Positions 38,309 through 46,861 of a DNA stretch of 64,000 bases are shown here, piece by piece (the first letter of the stretch is position 1; each line of letters opens with the position of its first letter). Both the position numbers and the translations under genes were made by a program. The DNA comes from Parahaliea mediterranea (GTDB taxonomy: Bacteria; Pseudomonadota; Gammaproteobacteria; Pseudomonadales; Halieaceae). The notes beneath the pieces were generated by a model, which saw only the letters and a list, made by a program, of their open reading frames with translations, did no database searches and was not told the origin of the DNA. The stretch spans positions 1,178,001-1,242,000 of the forward strand of contig NZ_QEWO01000001.1 in assembly GCF_003402235.1 (NCBI RefSeq). Direction: 5' to 3'.

Positions 38309-39901
38309 CTAGCGCCGCACACCACTGTCACCCGGCACCGGCGTGTCTCGCACCGGATTGCGGATGGCCTTGCCAGGCAGGACAGCGGTGTCGAGCCGGC
38401 CGCCATCCACCAGTGGCACACCGTTAACCAATACATAGTCGAAGCCAGTGGACACCTGTGCCGGCTCCGCATACGTTGCGTTATCGGTGATTTCGGCGAG
38501 GTCAAACACCACGATATCGGCGTCGGCGCCGGGCTGTATCCGGCCTTTCCGGCGCATTTGCGGCACCGCATCCTGCAGGATACGGGCCGGACCGTAGCTC
38601 ACCCGCTCAATAGCTTCGAGCAGGGAGAGCTTTTCCGATTCGCGCACATACTGGCGCAGGAAGCGGGAATACGCGCCCGCACTGCGCGGGTGATTGCGCG
38701 CCGTTGGTGGCAGTGGCCAGGCGGTATCGGTCACCGGCTTGTCACCCGCCATCCAGCCCATGCCGTCGGAGGCGATCACCCCTTCAGGAAACAGGACCGC
38801 CTGATCGAGATAAGCCTGATCCGCCGCCCGTTCGGTTTCCAGGAAGTGAATCACTGCCTCCTTGCCGGGCTGCTCTTTTTGCAACTGGGCAAGGCGCGCT
38901 TCATCCAGCCGCTCACCATCCACTTCAAAGCTCGCCGCGGTGGCACCACCAATGCGTTCGCGCCAATGCGGCCCACGGAACATGGCCGCGCCAATGCCCG
39001 TCGAGCCGGCCCCATAGGGATAGGCCTCGGTGCTAATGCGCAGCCCACGCTCGCGAGCGCCGGCAAGCAACGCGCCGATGGCGTCAATGTCACGCAAGCT
39101 GATCGAGTTAAGGTGAACGATGTGTGCCTGCACGCCCGTACCCGCAGCAGCCGCAACAATTTCTGCCATCGCCTCGAAGGAACTCTCTGGCTCGATCATC
39201 GACAGATAGCGCGCATGGGTGAAGGTCGGCACGTCGTAATCAGCGGCCAGCGCGGAGATTTGATAGTACTCGTGTCGCCCGGTGCCCGGGGCATATCCGA
39301 GCAATACTCCCACCCCAAGGCCGCCCTCGCGAATGCCCTGTTCGACCATGTCGGAAACGGCTTGTAACTGGGTGTCATCGGCCAGGTCGCGCTGCCATTC
39401 CAGCGAGCCGAAGTGTTCGAAGAACCAGCCAGGATTGGCTTCGGGCTGGGTTTGCTGGAATACCGCGATGCGGGCGTAAGCCCAGTTCACCGAGACACCA
39501 TAGTTAATCGGGCGCCCCTCAATGCCAGCCTGGGCGTAAAAGTCGGCAATGGGTAACGAACCCGCTTCCAGATCCAATGCCGTCGTGACGCCATCAAGCG
39601 CCTGCACGCGCCCGCCCAGAATCGACTGCCCGTGGGCATGCATATCGATAAATCCCGGCGCCACAACACGCCCCCCGGCATCGATGATACGTTCGGCCTC
39701 TAGTGGCTCGCTGCTGACCGCCACAATGCGGCCGTCCTCGATACCGACATTGCGCACGGCATCCAGGCCACTTTCCGGGTCCACCACGCGGCCACCGACG
39801 ATGGCAATATCGAGCGCCGCAAAAGCGGTTTGCGCCCACAACGAAACAGCCATACACAACGCCAGGCGGGGAAAAGGTTTGCTGCCGATCAAATTGGACA
39901 T
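38309..39901 (-). CDS. Exported N-acyl-D-amino-acid deacylase-like amidohydrolase, HxH intact
   Basis: A 530-residue amidohydrolase with a signal peptide (about residues 1-29). The full metal-binding APGFIDMHAHGQ has His88 and His90. A DLEAGS region follows, then FTHARYLSM with a histidine, VHLNSISL, IASDGMGWM near the final aspartate, and the C-terminal GADADIVVFDLAEITDNATYAEP. It belongs to the D-aminoacylase/dihydroorotase-like branch, and the N-acyl-D-glutamate or N-acyl-D-aspartate deacylases are the nearest description. It is the first gene of the nine-gene unit and is divergent from GntR. It and the HxH-lacking paralogue at 28.5 kb probably arose by duplication. Confidence 0.83.
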   Translation of the reverse strand: MSNLIGSKPFPRLALCMAVSLWAQTAFAALDIAIVGGRVVDPESGLDAVRNVGIEDGRIVAVSSEPLEAERIIDAGGRVVAPGFIDMHAHGQSILGGRVQALDGVTTALDLEAGSLPIADFYAQAGIEGRPINYGVSVNWAYARIAVFQQTQPEANPGWFFEHFGSLEWQRDLADDTQLQAVSDMVEQGIREGGLGVGVLLGYAPGTGRHEYYQISALAADYDVPTFTHARYLSMIEPESSFEAMAEIVAAAAGTGVQAHIVHLNSISLRDIDAIGALLAGARERGLRISTEAYPYGAGSTGIGAAMFRGPHWRERIGGATAASFEVDGERLDEARLAQLQKEQPGKEAVIHFLETERAADQAYLDQAVLFPEGVIASDGMGWMAGDKPVTDTAWPLPPTARNHPRSAGAYSRFLRQYVRESEKLSLLEAIERVSYGPARILQDAVPQMRRKGRIQPGADADIVVFDLAEITDNATYAEPAQVSTGFDYVLVNGVPLVDGGRLDTAVLPGKAIRNPVRDTPVPGDSGVRR

Positions 39902-40017
39902 TTATCGTTATCTCTCTTTCTGTGGGTACAGGGTCAACGGGCTATCGCACAAGCACAGCCCAGGCAGGTCATGCCTGCGAAGCGCCGGTTTTCCCAATGC
40001 TTGCGACAACATTAGTA

Positions 40018-40076
40018 CAGCCATATTCATCTATCAAGTAATTTATGGCTGGTTTATTATTATTTTTGGCAGCCAT
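40018..40076. promoter_or_regulatory. Three CAGCCAT half-sites in the GntR/amidohydrolase divergent region
   Basis: CAGCCAT (40018-40024), its inverse ATGGCTG (40045-40051) and CAGCCAT again (40070-40076) lie at centre-to-centre distances of 27 and 25 bases in an A/T-rich gap. The second and third form a perfect seven-base inverted repeat with an 18-base spacer. Position between the GntR gene and the amidohydrolase operon suggests binding of that regulator. No convincing -35/-10 pair could be assigned in the gap. Confidence 0.45.
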
Positions 40077-40159
40077 GATGGATGATGTTCCTGTGGACTG
40101 CCATTGATCCTGGGCAGCGCTTGAGTTATCACTGCACAAAAGCCCCGAGGAGCCCCACT

Positions 40160-40846
40160 TTGAAAGACAAGCCAGCCATAAAGGACGAAGCTAGCGAAGC
40201 CGCGCAGCGAGTCATGGACGCCATCGTTACCCAGAAGCTAGCGCCCAGCCAAAAAGTGTCGGAGAACATTCTCTGTGACATGTTTGGCTTCAGCCGCACA
40301 CTGGCGAGAAACCTGATCGAGCGCCTGACCGCCCAGCACTTCCTGATCCCCCTGTCTCCACGGGTGACCGTAGTAGCGCCGCTCACCCTGTTGGAGATCA
40401 AGCAGAACTTCACCCTGCGCAAGATTCTGCTGCCCAAGACTTTTTCGCTGGCCGCGGCCAATCTCGATTACGCAAAACTCAAGGATCTCAATCGCAAAAT
40501 TGAGACAACGCGGCCCATTACCGATGACGATACGGCACTTGAAATGCTCAAGAGAAACAAGGAGCTCAACCTCACTTTGTGCGGCGAAGCAGGTTACCCA
40601 CTCATGCTCGAATGGGCGCGGCAGCTGGAAGATACCGCCATGCGCATCTACTGGCTTTACCTCAAAAGCCGCGGGCACCTGCCCTACACCAGTGAGCAAC
40701 AGGGCCTGCTACTGGATGTCATGAAAAGCGACGAGACCAGCAAGATCCAGGAGGCCATTCTGTCGACACTCTCACAAAGCGAGGAACGCATACTGAATGC
40801 CATCTTCACTCACGAGCAGTTTTACACGCAGGATCTGAAAATCTGA
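40160..40846 (+). CDS. GntR-family regulator (FCD-type)
   Basis: A 228-residue protein from TTG 40160, which has GAGGAG seven bases before. An ATG at 40082 would add 26 residues of no recognisable kind and has no ribosome site, so I prefer the TTG. The winged helix-turn-helix covers about residues 12-72 (AQRVMDAIVTQKLAPSQKVSENILCDMFGFSRTLARNLIERL), then an all-helical effector domain (ILLPKTFSLAAANLD, LNLTLCGEAGYP). It is divergent from the amidohydrolase-led operon and likely controls it; the effector may be a D-amino acid or an N-acylated form. It converges with the PLP-enzyme gene. Confidence 0.82.
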   Translation: MKDKPAIKDEASEAAQRVMDAIVTQKLAPSQKVSENILCDMFGFSRTLARNLIERLTAQHFLIPLSPRVTVVAPLTLLEIKQNFTLRKILLPKTFSLAAANLDYAKLKDLNRKIETTRPITDDDTALEMLKRNKELNLTLCGEAGYPLMLEWARQLEDTAMRIYWLYLKSRGHLPYTSEQQGLLLDVMKSDETSKIQEAILSTLSQSEERILNAIFTHEQFYTQDLKI

Positions 40847-40872
40847 ATTAGCACCAGGGGCACGATGGCCAG

Positions 40873-42027
40873 CTACCAACCACCAAAGCGCGGCCACTTG
40901 GCCACCACATTCAGGCTACCTTCTTCCACCACCTGGTAGTGGTCGTGCTGCGCTGCCGTGGCACACGCATGGTTGGGCAGAATACGCACTCGCGTACCGA
41001 TGGGCAGATCCAGCAAAGGGTTAAACCCACCATCGCGCGCCCCAATCATTGCGTGCTCCTGATTGGCGCCGACAATAATCAGGTCGTCGCACGGCCTGCC
41101 ATGGATGTCGCACACCAGGCCGTAGCCCTGATCGATGTCCTGTCCGGCGGTTCCACGATCACGCGACAGTGCCATCCAGCCAGCATCGACAAGCACCCAG
41201 CCGCGCGCCGGCTGGTGCCCGATCACCGTGGCCAGAACGGAAAGCGCAATGTCGTCGACCTGGCAAACACCAATGCCGGCCATCACCAGATCAAAGAACA
41301 CAAAGACGCCGGCCCTGACCTCTGTAACGCCGGAAAAGTCCCTGCCGAACAAGGCTGTCGGCGTGGAGCCAACCGACACCACCGGGCAGGGCAAACCTGC
41401 GGCCCGCAAAGTGGCCGCGCAACTTACCGCCGCGGCCCGTTCACGCTCAGCCCAGGCAGGTAAATCCTTGGGGCTGCGAGCCTGGTAACTGCCTCCCGCA
41501 TGAGTGAGAACACCACGCAGTTCAGCTCCGCCATCACACAGGAGCCGGGCAATGGCCAGCAAGGTATTCGTGTCCGCCGGCGCCACGCCGGCACGGTGCC
41601 CGTCGCTGTCAATTTCGATGAGGGCGGGAATGGCGATGCCAGCGCGTTGACTGGCATCCACCACCAGCAAGGCTTGCTCGGGTGTGTCCAGGATCACGGC
41701 CAGGTCTATGCCAGAGGCGCGCAATGCCACTACTCGGTCCAGCTTGCCTGGGGCGATGCCCACGGCATAGATCATGTCGCGGATTCCCGCGGCGGCAAAC
41801 TGTTCTGCCTCTTTCAGTGTAGACACCGTGGCCGGCCCCATCACGCCGCCCATCACACGGCTCGCCACGGGTACCGACTTGGCGGTTTTCAGGTGGGGAC
41901 GCAATGCCGGCCCATCAGCACCCAGGTGCGTGCGCAGGCGCTTTATGTTGCGGTCCATCTTCCCGCCATGCAGAACCAGGCAGGGAGTGTCCACCGTGAG
42001 TAATGAGGCCGAGCTTTGGAACATCAT
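40873..42027 (-). CDS. DSD1-family PLP enzyme (D-threonine aldolase/D-serine dehydratase-like)
   Basis: A 384-residue fold-type III PLP enzyme. The Schiff-base lysine lies in LRPHLKTAK (Lys47), with IEIDSDGHRAG and VSVGSTPT following. The C-terminal metal site is LPNHACATAAQHDHY (His353, Cys355), the zinc/manganese ligand pair of D-serine dehydratases and D-threonine aldolases. It therefore acts on 3-hydroxy-D-amino acids. Start ATG 42027 has GGGAG eight bases upstream; the open frame to 42225 overlaps the neighbouring gene and is not used. It is the last gene of the 50.4-40.9 kb unit and ends 26 bases before the end of the convergent GntR gene. Confidence 0.85.
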   Translation of the reverse strand: MMFQSSASLLTVDTPCLVLHGGKMDRNIKRLRTHLGADGPALRPHLKTAKSVPVASRVMGGVMGPATVSTLKEAEQFAAAGIRDMIYAVGIAPGKLDRVVALRASGIDLAVILDTPEQALLVVDASQRAGIAIPALIEIDSDGHRAGVAPADTNTLLAIARLLCDGGAELRGVLTHAGGSYQARSPKDLPAWAERERAAAVSCAATLRAAGLPCPVVSVGSTPTALFGRDFSGVTEVRAGVFVFFDLVMAGIGVCQVDDIALSVLATVIGHQPARGWVLVDAGWMALSRDRGTAGQDIDQGYGLVCDIHGRPCDDLIIVGANQEHAMIGARDGGFNPLLDLPIGTRVRILPNHACATAAQHDHYQVVEEGSLNVVAKWPRFGGW

Positions 42028-42088
42028 TGGTGTTTGCTCCCCCGGTGAACGATTGCTTGCCGCCATACGTCCCGAAACATCCCTGCCG

Positions 42089-44035
42089 TTACCGCAGCAC
42101 TCGCTGTGCAGAACCGGCCGGCATATCGCCCACCATAACCGGGAGCGATATCCGCGATGGATAGTCCGGGCCATGGTAAAGGGTAAGGCGGGGTTGATGA
42201 TCGATGTTGCGCGATTCGAAAGCACCGGTGTCCGCGCCGGCCAAAGCCACCTGTAAACGCGAGCCCTCGGTCAATCTCATCGCGGTGACATACAGCGTCA
42301 TGTCGATGCGCGCGACCTCTCCTGGCACAAGCGGCTGCGCATGGCGACGCAAGTAACTACGCCCTGCCCCATCCACGCGATAGGGAACATCAACGTCCAC
42401 TCCCTTGCGATGAATGGCGCGCAACACGCCCTCAGTGACATAGGTCACTCTACCATCGGGGCCCACTGACTCAAGGTAGACATGGAGATTGGGATCGGCA
42501 ACCGAGGCACTGAGATAAAGGCTGAGCTGCACATTACCCACCACTTCGATATCCCGCGCCAGCGGTTCGCCCTGGAAGCGCAGCACCTTGCCGGCTTGAT
42601 CAATCCGATTGGTATAGACAACGTCCGGTCCGCCCAACTGGGTGTGCCAGCGCGTCTGCAGCCCGGTGCTGGCGGTAAAATCCACAGCCAGGGACTGGCT
42701 TCCATTGACAACCGGTGTTTTCGGCTGCAGGCGTTGATCACCAGCGAGGTAGTAGTCCCAGCGGTCACGCTGGAGCGGCGGCCAAACCTCGCTGAAGCGC
42801 CAACCACCACCGTTCATAATGTGGTACCGGATACCTTCTACCGGGGGCGCACCACGGCCTTTCAGGTAGTAGGCGAAAAAGGCTTCTACCGCGCCATAGT
42901 GTTCGTCGAAGCTCCACAGCGGTGGCCTGTGAATGTCAGCAAAAGGATCGGTGTCGTGATCACCGCCATGACTGAACGGCGCCAGGATCAAGCTCTGCGG
43001 ATTGCTGAAATGGGTATAACGTGCCAGCGCACCATCCGCGGTAGCCGCGTCCAGCCAGCCAGCAATCACGAACATCGGCACCCCGGAACGCTCGATATCG
43101 GCCCGACGCGCGTAGGCCTGGGAATCTGCCATGGTCCAGGGGGTGTCGGCATAGGGAGAATCGCGAAACTCCAGTTCGCGCACCGCCTGTTGCACATCGG
43201 GCGTGTTGTGCTGCGCAACGGCCTGGGCGAGCCGGGCGCCCCTCGCATCACCATCCACCGGCTTCACACCACCGTAGAGGTGTCCTGCCAGCCTACAGCG
43301 CAGTGCAGCCAGCCATCCGCTTGCCCCAGGCCAGGCCAGGGCACAGACATCATTGCGATCCATCGCCGAAACAGCATCGCTCCAGGCGGCGATGAAACCC
43401 GGCTGGTAGATGCCCCCCGGCGTTGCCAGGTGATACTGCGCATCGAAATCACTGTAGAGCGGTGCCACCGCCTTGAGAGCGGGGTGCTGCACTGTTGTCA
43501 TGAGTTCCGCCGAGGTACCAACATAAGACACGCCCAGCGCACCCACCTTGCCGTTTGACCAGCCCCGCGACACGATCCAGTCGATCACCGCACGGTAGTC
43601 CGCTATCTCGGTGGGTGAATACTCCATCCGGTGTACACCGTAGGACGCGCCGGTACCACGCACATCCACCGTCACCACGGCGTAACCGCGGGGGTTGAAA
43701 AACGCCGGATACTCACCGGGCAAAACCCCAGGTGCCGCCATACCCAGCCAGTGCAGCAGGCGCCCCAGCGGGGTAACCCGCTGCGCGCGCCAGTAGCGGG
43801 TGCCAGCGATCAGCGCCGGCACGGTCTCGCCGGCAGCCAGTGACTCAGGTAACCACACATCAATGGCAATAGCGGTGCCATCGTCAGCGGTGACATACAG
43901 CGATTGATTACGCTGCTCGCCAGAAGGTGTCACCTGCTCACCCGGAAGCGAGCTGAACTGGGCGACTAGCACAACCACCACCAGCGCGCCGCCCATCAAC
44001 GCCGCCCCTGCGGCTATGGCTTTTTTCAGCCTCAC
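42089..44035 (-). CDS. CocE/NonD-family exported hydrolase (X-Pro dipeptidyl-peptidase-like)
   Basis: A 648-residue protein with an N-terminal signal/anchor helix (about residues 8-30). The alpha/beta hydrolase domain carries the VDVRGTGASYG region and the nucleophile elbow GALGVSYVGTSA. The C-terminal jelly-roll (X-Pro peptidase C-domain) includes VVGNVQLSLYLSASVADPNLHVYLESV. CocE-type enzymes hydrolyse esters, acyl-amino acids or prolyl peptides. I use GTG 44035 because GGGAGG lies six bases upstream; an ATG at 44068 adds 11 residues. Between it and the next gene only 42 bases separate coding ends, so it is in the same transcript as the PLP enzyme and the aminopeptidase-like gene. Confidence 0.84.
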   Translation of the reverse strand: MRLKKAIAAGAALMGGALVVVVLVAQFSSLPGEQVTPSGEQRNQSLYVTADDGTAIAIDVWLPESLAAGETVPALIAGTRYWRAQRVTPLGRLLHWLGMAAPGVLPGEYPAFFNPRGYAVVTVDVRGTGASYGVHRMEYSPTEIADYRAVIDWIVSRGWSNGKVGALGVSYVGTSAELMTTVQHPALKAVAPLYSDFDAQYHLATPGGIYQPGFIAAWSDAVSAMDRNDVCALAWPGASGWLAALRCRLAGHLYGGVKPVDGDARGARLAQAVAQHNTPDVQQAVRELEFRDSPYADTPWTMADSQAYARRADIERSGVPMFVIAGWLDAATADGALARYTHFSNPQSLILAPFSHGGDHDTDPFADIHRPPLWSFDEHYGAVEAFFAYYLKGRGAPPVEGIRYHIMNGGGWRFSEVWPPLQRDRWDYYLAGDQRLQPKTPVVNGSQSLAVDFTASTGLQTRWHTQLGGPDVVYTNRIDQAGKVLRFQGEPLARDIEVVGNVQLSLYLSASVADPNLHVYLESVGPDGRVTYVTEGVLRAIHRKGVDVDVPYRVDGAGRSYLRRHAQPLVPGEVARIDMTLYVTAMRLTEGSRLQVALAGADTGAFESRNIDHQPRLTLYHGPDYPSRISLPVMVGDMPAGSAQRVLR

Positions 44036-44077
44036 CTCAACCTCCCGACACCTGTCCTGCCAATACATCCCGACCCA

Positions 44078-45226
44078 CTAGCGGCCAGCCTCCAGCGCCT
44101 TCATTGCCAGCGGACGCACTTTGCTGACCAGGCTGTACAGGTATTTACCCGGTTCTTCATTGACCACGTAATGGGCCGAATGCTCGAAAGCTACATACTC
44201 TTTCACCGGTGCCTGCACGCGTTCAAACCACGGCTTCACCAACGTAGTGGGGGTTTGCCAGTCGTGTTCACCCTGAAAAATAAACACTGGAACCTCAAAG
44301 ACGTAGTCTTCCGGGTAGGACACTTCATAGTCATAGAGATCCAGCAGCAACGCCTGCGTGGTGGGTGAGCGGGGTGGCGGGAAGAACTTGCGGTACAGAT
44401 CAGCCCAGCTGAGGTCCGGAGACAACACCGCATCCAGCATCAAGTGGGAATGCAAGTAGTCCTGTGGATCACGCAGCGCGTAAATTGAGGTTGAGAATTT
44501 GCCAAGGTGGCGCTGGATCTGCTCAATGTACTGCCCCCCCTCGGCCGCCTCCGGCCATTGAGCGGGTATAGCCTCCAATGCCGCCAGGGTTTCGGCATCG
44601 CCCTGTTCGCGCGCCGCCTCGGTCATAAGCCTGCGACTCTCATCGAACCCTGATTGCCAACCCAGCCCCTGGCCCACGCCGACATAGGCCGAAACCAGGT
44701 CCGGGCGCTGGGCAATCACCTTCAGGCCCAGGTTGGTACCCCAGCTATGCCCGACCAACACCACCTGTGGCTGCCCGAAGCGTTCGGTGACATTTTCCAG
44801 CAAGGCGATGGTGTCATCGACCATACGCTGAAAGCCCACGCCTTCTGCAGTCGCGGCATCGCCATAGGACCGGCCAGCGCCGCGCTGGTCCCATTCCACC
44901 AGGGTGAAATACTCGGTGAGCGGCAGCAGCATACGGTGGGTCATCGAGGTCAGCGCCCCCCCCGGCCCGCCGTGCAGGTCCACCAGCAGGGGGTTGTCAA
45001 TGTCGCGACCACGGATACGGACAAACTGCCGGGCACCGCCGAGTGTCAGGTAGCCGGACTCGTCTATCCCGCCACCGTCAACGTTGAGCCAGAGCGAATT
45101 GCGGTTCATCTGCTTGCCAGTTTCGACCAAAAACCATGTGGTGGCCGCTGCACTGACGAACGCCAGCAACAGGGCAAGTAGCAGCGTGGAGAAGCGTCTT
45201 GCGATGCGTCTATTCACTGTGGCCAC
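44078..45226 (-). CDS. Exported/anchored alpha/beta hydrolase (proline iminopeptidase-like)
   Basis: A 382-residue protein with an N-terminal hydrophobic anchor (about residues 14-32). The alpha/beta hydrolase core has the oxyanion motif HGGPGGAL, WDQRGAGRSYG, the nucleophile elbow LVGHSWGTNLG, and later FIFQGEHDW with the acid and FEHSAHYVVNE with the histidine. HGGPGG with DQRGxGxS is the proline iminopeptidase (S33) signature. It would release N-terminal residues from small peptides in the periplasm. Start is GTG 45226; the next upstream gene ends at 45210, a 17-base overlap. A later in-frame GTG is possible. Confidence 0.84.
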   Translation of the reverse strand: MATVNRRIARRFSTLLLALLLAFVSAAATTWFLVETGKQMNRNSLWLNVDGGGIDESGYLTLGGARQFVRIRGRDIDNPLLVDLHGGPGGALTSMTHRMLLPLTEYFTLVEWDQRGAGRSYGDAATAEGVGFQRMVDDTIALLENVTERFGQPQVVLVGHSWGTNLGLKVIAQRPDLVSAYVGVGQGLGWQSGFDESRRLMTEAAREQGDAETLAALEAIPAQWPEAAEGGQYIEQIQRHLGKFSTSIYALRDPQDYLHSHLMLDAVLSPDLSWADLYRKFFPPPRSPTTQALLLDLYDYEVSYPEDYVFEVPVFIFQGEHDWQTPTTLVKPWFERVQAPVKEYVAFEHSAHYVVNEEPGKYLYSLVSKVRPLAMKALEAGR

Positions 45227-46802
45227 CCACCTCGTCCTGCCCGAACAGGCGTCCGGCCTGCGCTTTCAGGCTCACCTTATCGATTTTGCCGATGGGCAGC
45301 AGGGGCAGGCTGACTTCTACCCGAAAGTGCTTTGGCACCTTGTAGTTTGCCAGGCGGGCGCGGCAGTGCTGCTCCAGAACCTGTGTTGCAACCTGGCCCT
45401 GCGGTGCACAGACAAAGGCCACACCAACCTCTTGCCACAGCGCATCTTCGACACTGACCACGGCAGCGGCGCTGACGCCGTCCAGTTCTTCCAGCACTGC
45501 CTCGATTTCGCGCGGATACACGTTATAGCCACCAGACTTATACATCTCCTTTACCCGCCCCACGATGCACAGGTTGCCATCGCTCCGCCAGATGGCGATA
45601 TCGCCGGTACGGAACCACCCCTGCTGGGTGAACGCCGCCTCGGTGGCTGCCGGGTTGCGCCAGTAGCCGAGGGTCAACTGATCGCTGCGGGTATACACCT
45701 CCCCGACCTGGCCGGGGGGAACAACGCATCCCTCTTCGTCGCACAGGCGCACACTCACGCCGGGAAAGGGACGGCCCACCGTCTGTGTGAGCAGCGCCAC
45801 GTCATCGGTCGGAGGCAAGGCGGTAATGGCGCTGGTGGTCTCTGTCATGCCGTAGTTGGTGGCCAAACGAGGGCAGATATCGCGCAGCGCCCTGGCCACC
45901 TCCACGGGCATCGCCGCGCCCTCCCAAACAATCAACTGCAGGCTGGACAGGTCGATCTCGTGTATCTGCGGCAAGGCCAGCTGTAACATGAATACGCTGG
46001 GCACAGAGCCCCACAGCGTCAGCTTTTCACGCTCGATGCATTGCAGCGCCTGGAGCGGATCGAACTGCTCCATGAGTACCATGGCGCCACCGGCCACCAG
46101 GCAGGGAGCGAACATATCCACCAGACTGCCGATATGATTGATGGGAAAGTAATTGAGTACTCGGTGCGGCGAGAGGGGCCACAACACGTTCTGCCGGCGT
46201 GCAAATCGATTGATGGCGGCGCCACTTAGCATGGCGCCCTTGGGAACGCCTGTAGAGCCCGAGGTATAAACCAGTACTGCGGCCTGTTCGCCATCAGATG
46301 CATCAGCTTCGGCCGGCACAGCACGCACCGGGTGCGCATCAATCCAGACATCCAGGGCAGGTGCGCCACCGGTTCGGGTTAACGCCACCAGTTGACAGTC
46401 ATCCAGCCCCGCTTCATGCACCACTGCCTGCATGGCAGTGGTGTCATCAATGGCTGCGCTACCAGGCTCGAAGAATACCAGGCTCGGGCCTGCGTCACGC
46501 AGTACCTGTACCAGCTCCCGCGACTGGTATTTCGGGTTTAACCCCAGCCAGATCGCCCCAAGGCGATTGGCTCCAAGAAACGTCTCCACAAAGGCGATAG
46601 ACGGCCCTGACAGGGTCGCCACGCGATCCCCAGGCTTAATCCCGGCAGCTGCCATTGCCACCGCAATGGCCTCCACACGCCGTGCGAGCTGCGCATAGCT
46701 GAGACGCATCTCGCCCTGGATCACCGCTTCGGCATTCGGTGTTTGGTGCGCCCAATGCGCGAGATACTGCCAAGGGCAGGAAAAATCTACTGTGTCGGTC
46801 AA
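45210..46802 (-). CDS. AMP-dependent acyl-CoA synthetase
   Basis: A 530-residue ANL ligase. The nucleotide motif is LVYTSGSTGVPKGAM; later landmarks are the WEGAAMP region, NYGMTETTSAI, GWFRTGDIAIW, GRVKEMYKSGGYNVYPREIE and the terminal catalytic lysine in LLPIGKIDKVSL. It activates a carboxylic acid to its CoA thioester, probably a fatty or aryl acid freed by the nearby hydrolases. I start at TTG 46802 (GGGAG eight bases upstream, residues TDTVDFSCPWQYLAHW follow); the frame is open to 46865 but that runs over the receptor stop. It lies inside the same operon as the receptor and hydrolases. Confidence 0.87.
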   Translation of the reverse strand: MTDTVDFSCPWQYLAHWAHQTPNAEAVIQGEMRLSYAQLARRVEAIAVAMAAAGIKPGDRVATLSGPSIAFVETFLGANRLGAIWLGLNPKYQSRELVQVLRDAGPSLVFFEPGSAAIDDTTAMQAVVHEAGLDDCQLVALTRTGGAPALDVWIDAHPVRAVPAEADASDGEQAAVLVYTSGSTGVPKGAMLSGAAINRFARRQNVLWPLSPHRVLNYFPINHIGSLVDMFAPCLVAGGAMVLMEQFDPLQALQCIEREKLTLWGSVPSVFMLQLALPQIHEIDLSSLQLIVWEGAAMPVEVARALRDICPRLATNYGMTETTSAITALPPTDDVALLTQTVGRPFPGVSVRLCDEEGCVVPPGQVGEVYTRSDQLTLGYWRNPAATEAAFTQQGWFRTGDIAIWRSDGNLCIVGRVKEMYKSGGYNVYPREIEAVLEELDGVSAAAVVSVEDALWQEVGVAFVCAPQGQVATQVLEQHCRARLANYKVPKHFRVEVSLPLLPIGKIDKVSLKAQAGRLFGQDEVGGHSE

Positions 46803-46861
46803 TCGACTACTCCCATCACGCACGAGTCCCGGGTGCCACCGACACCCGGGACTCGATCCTG

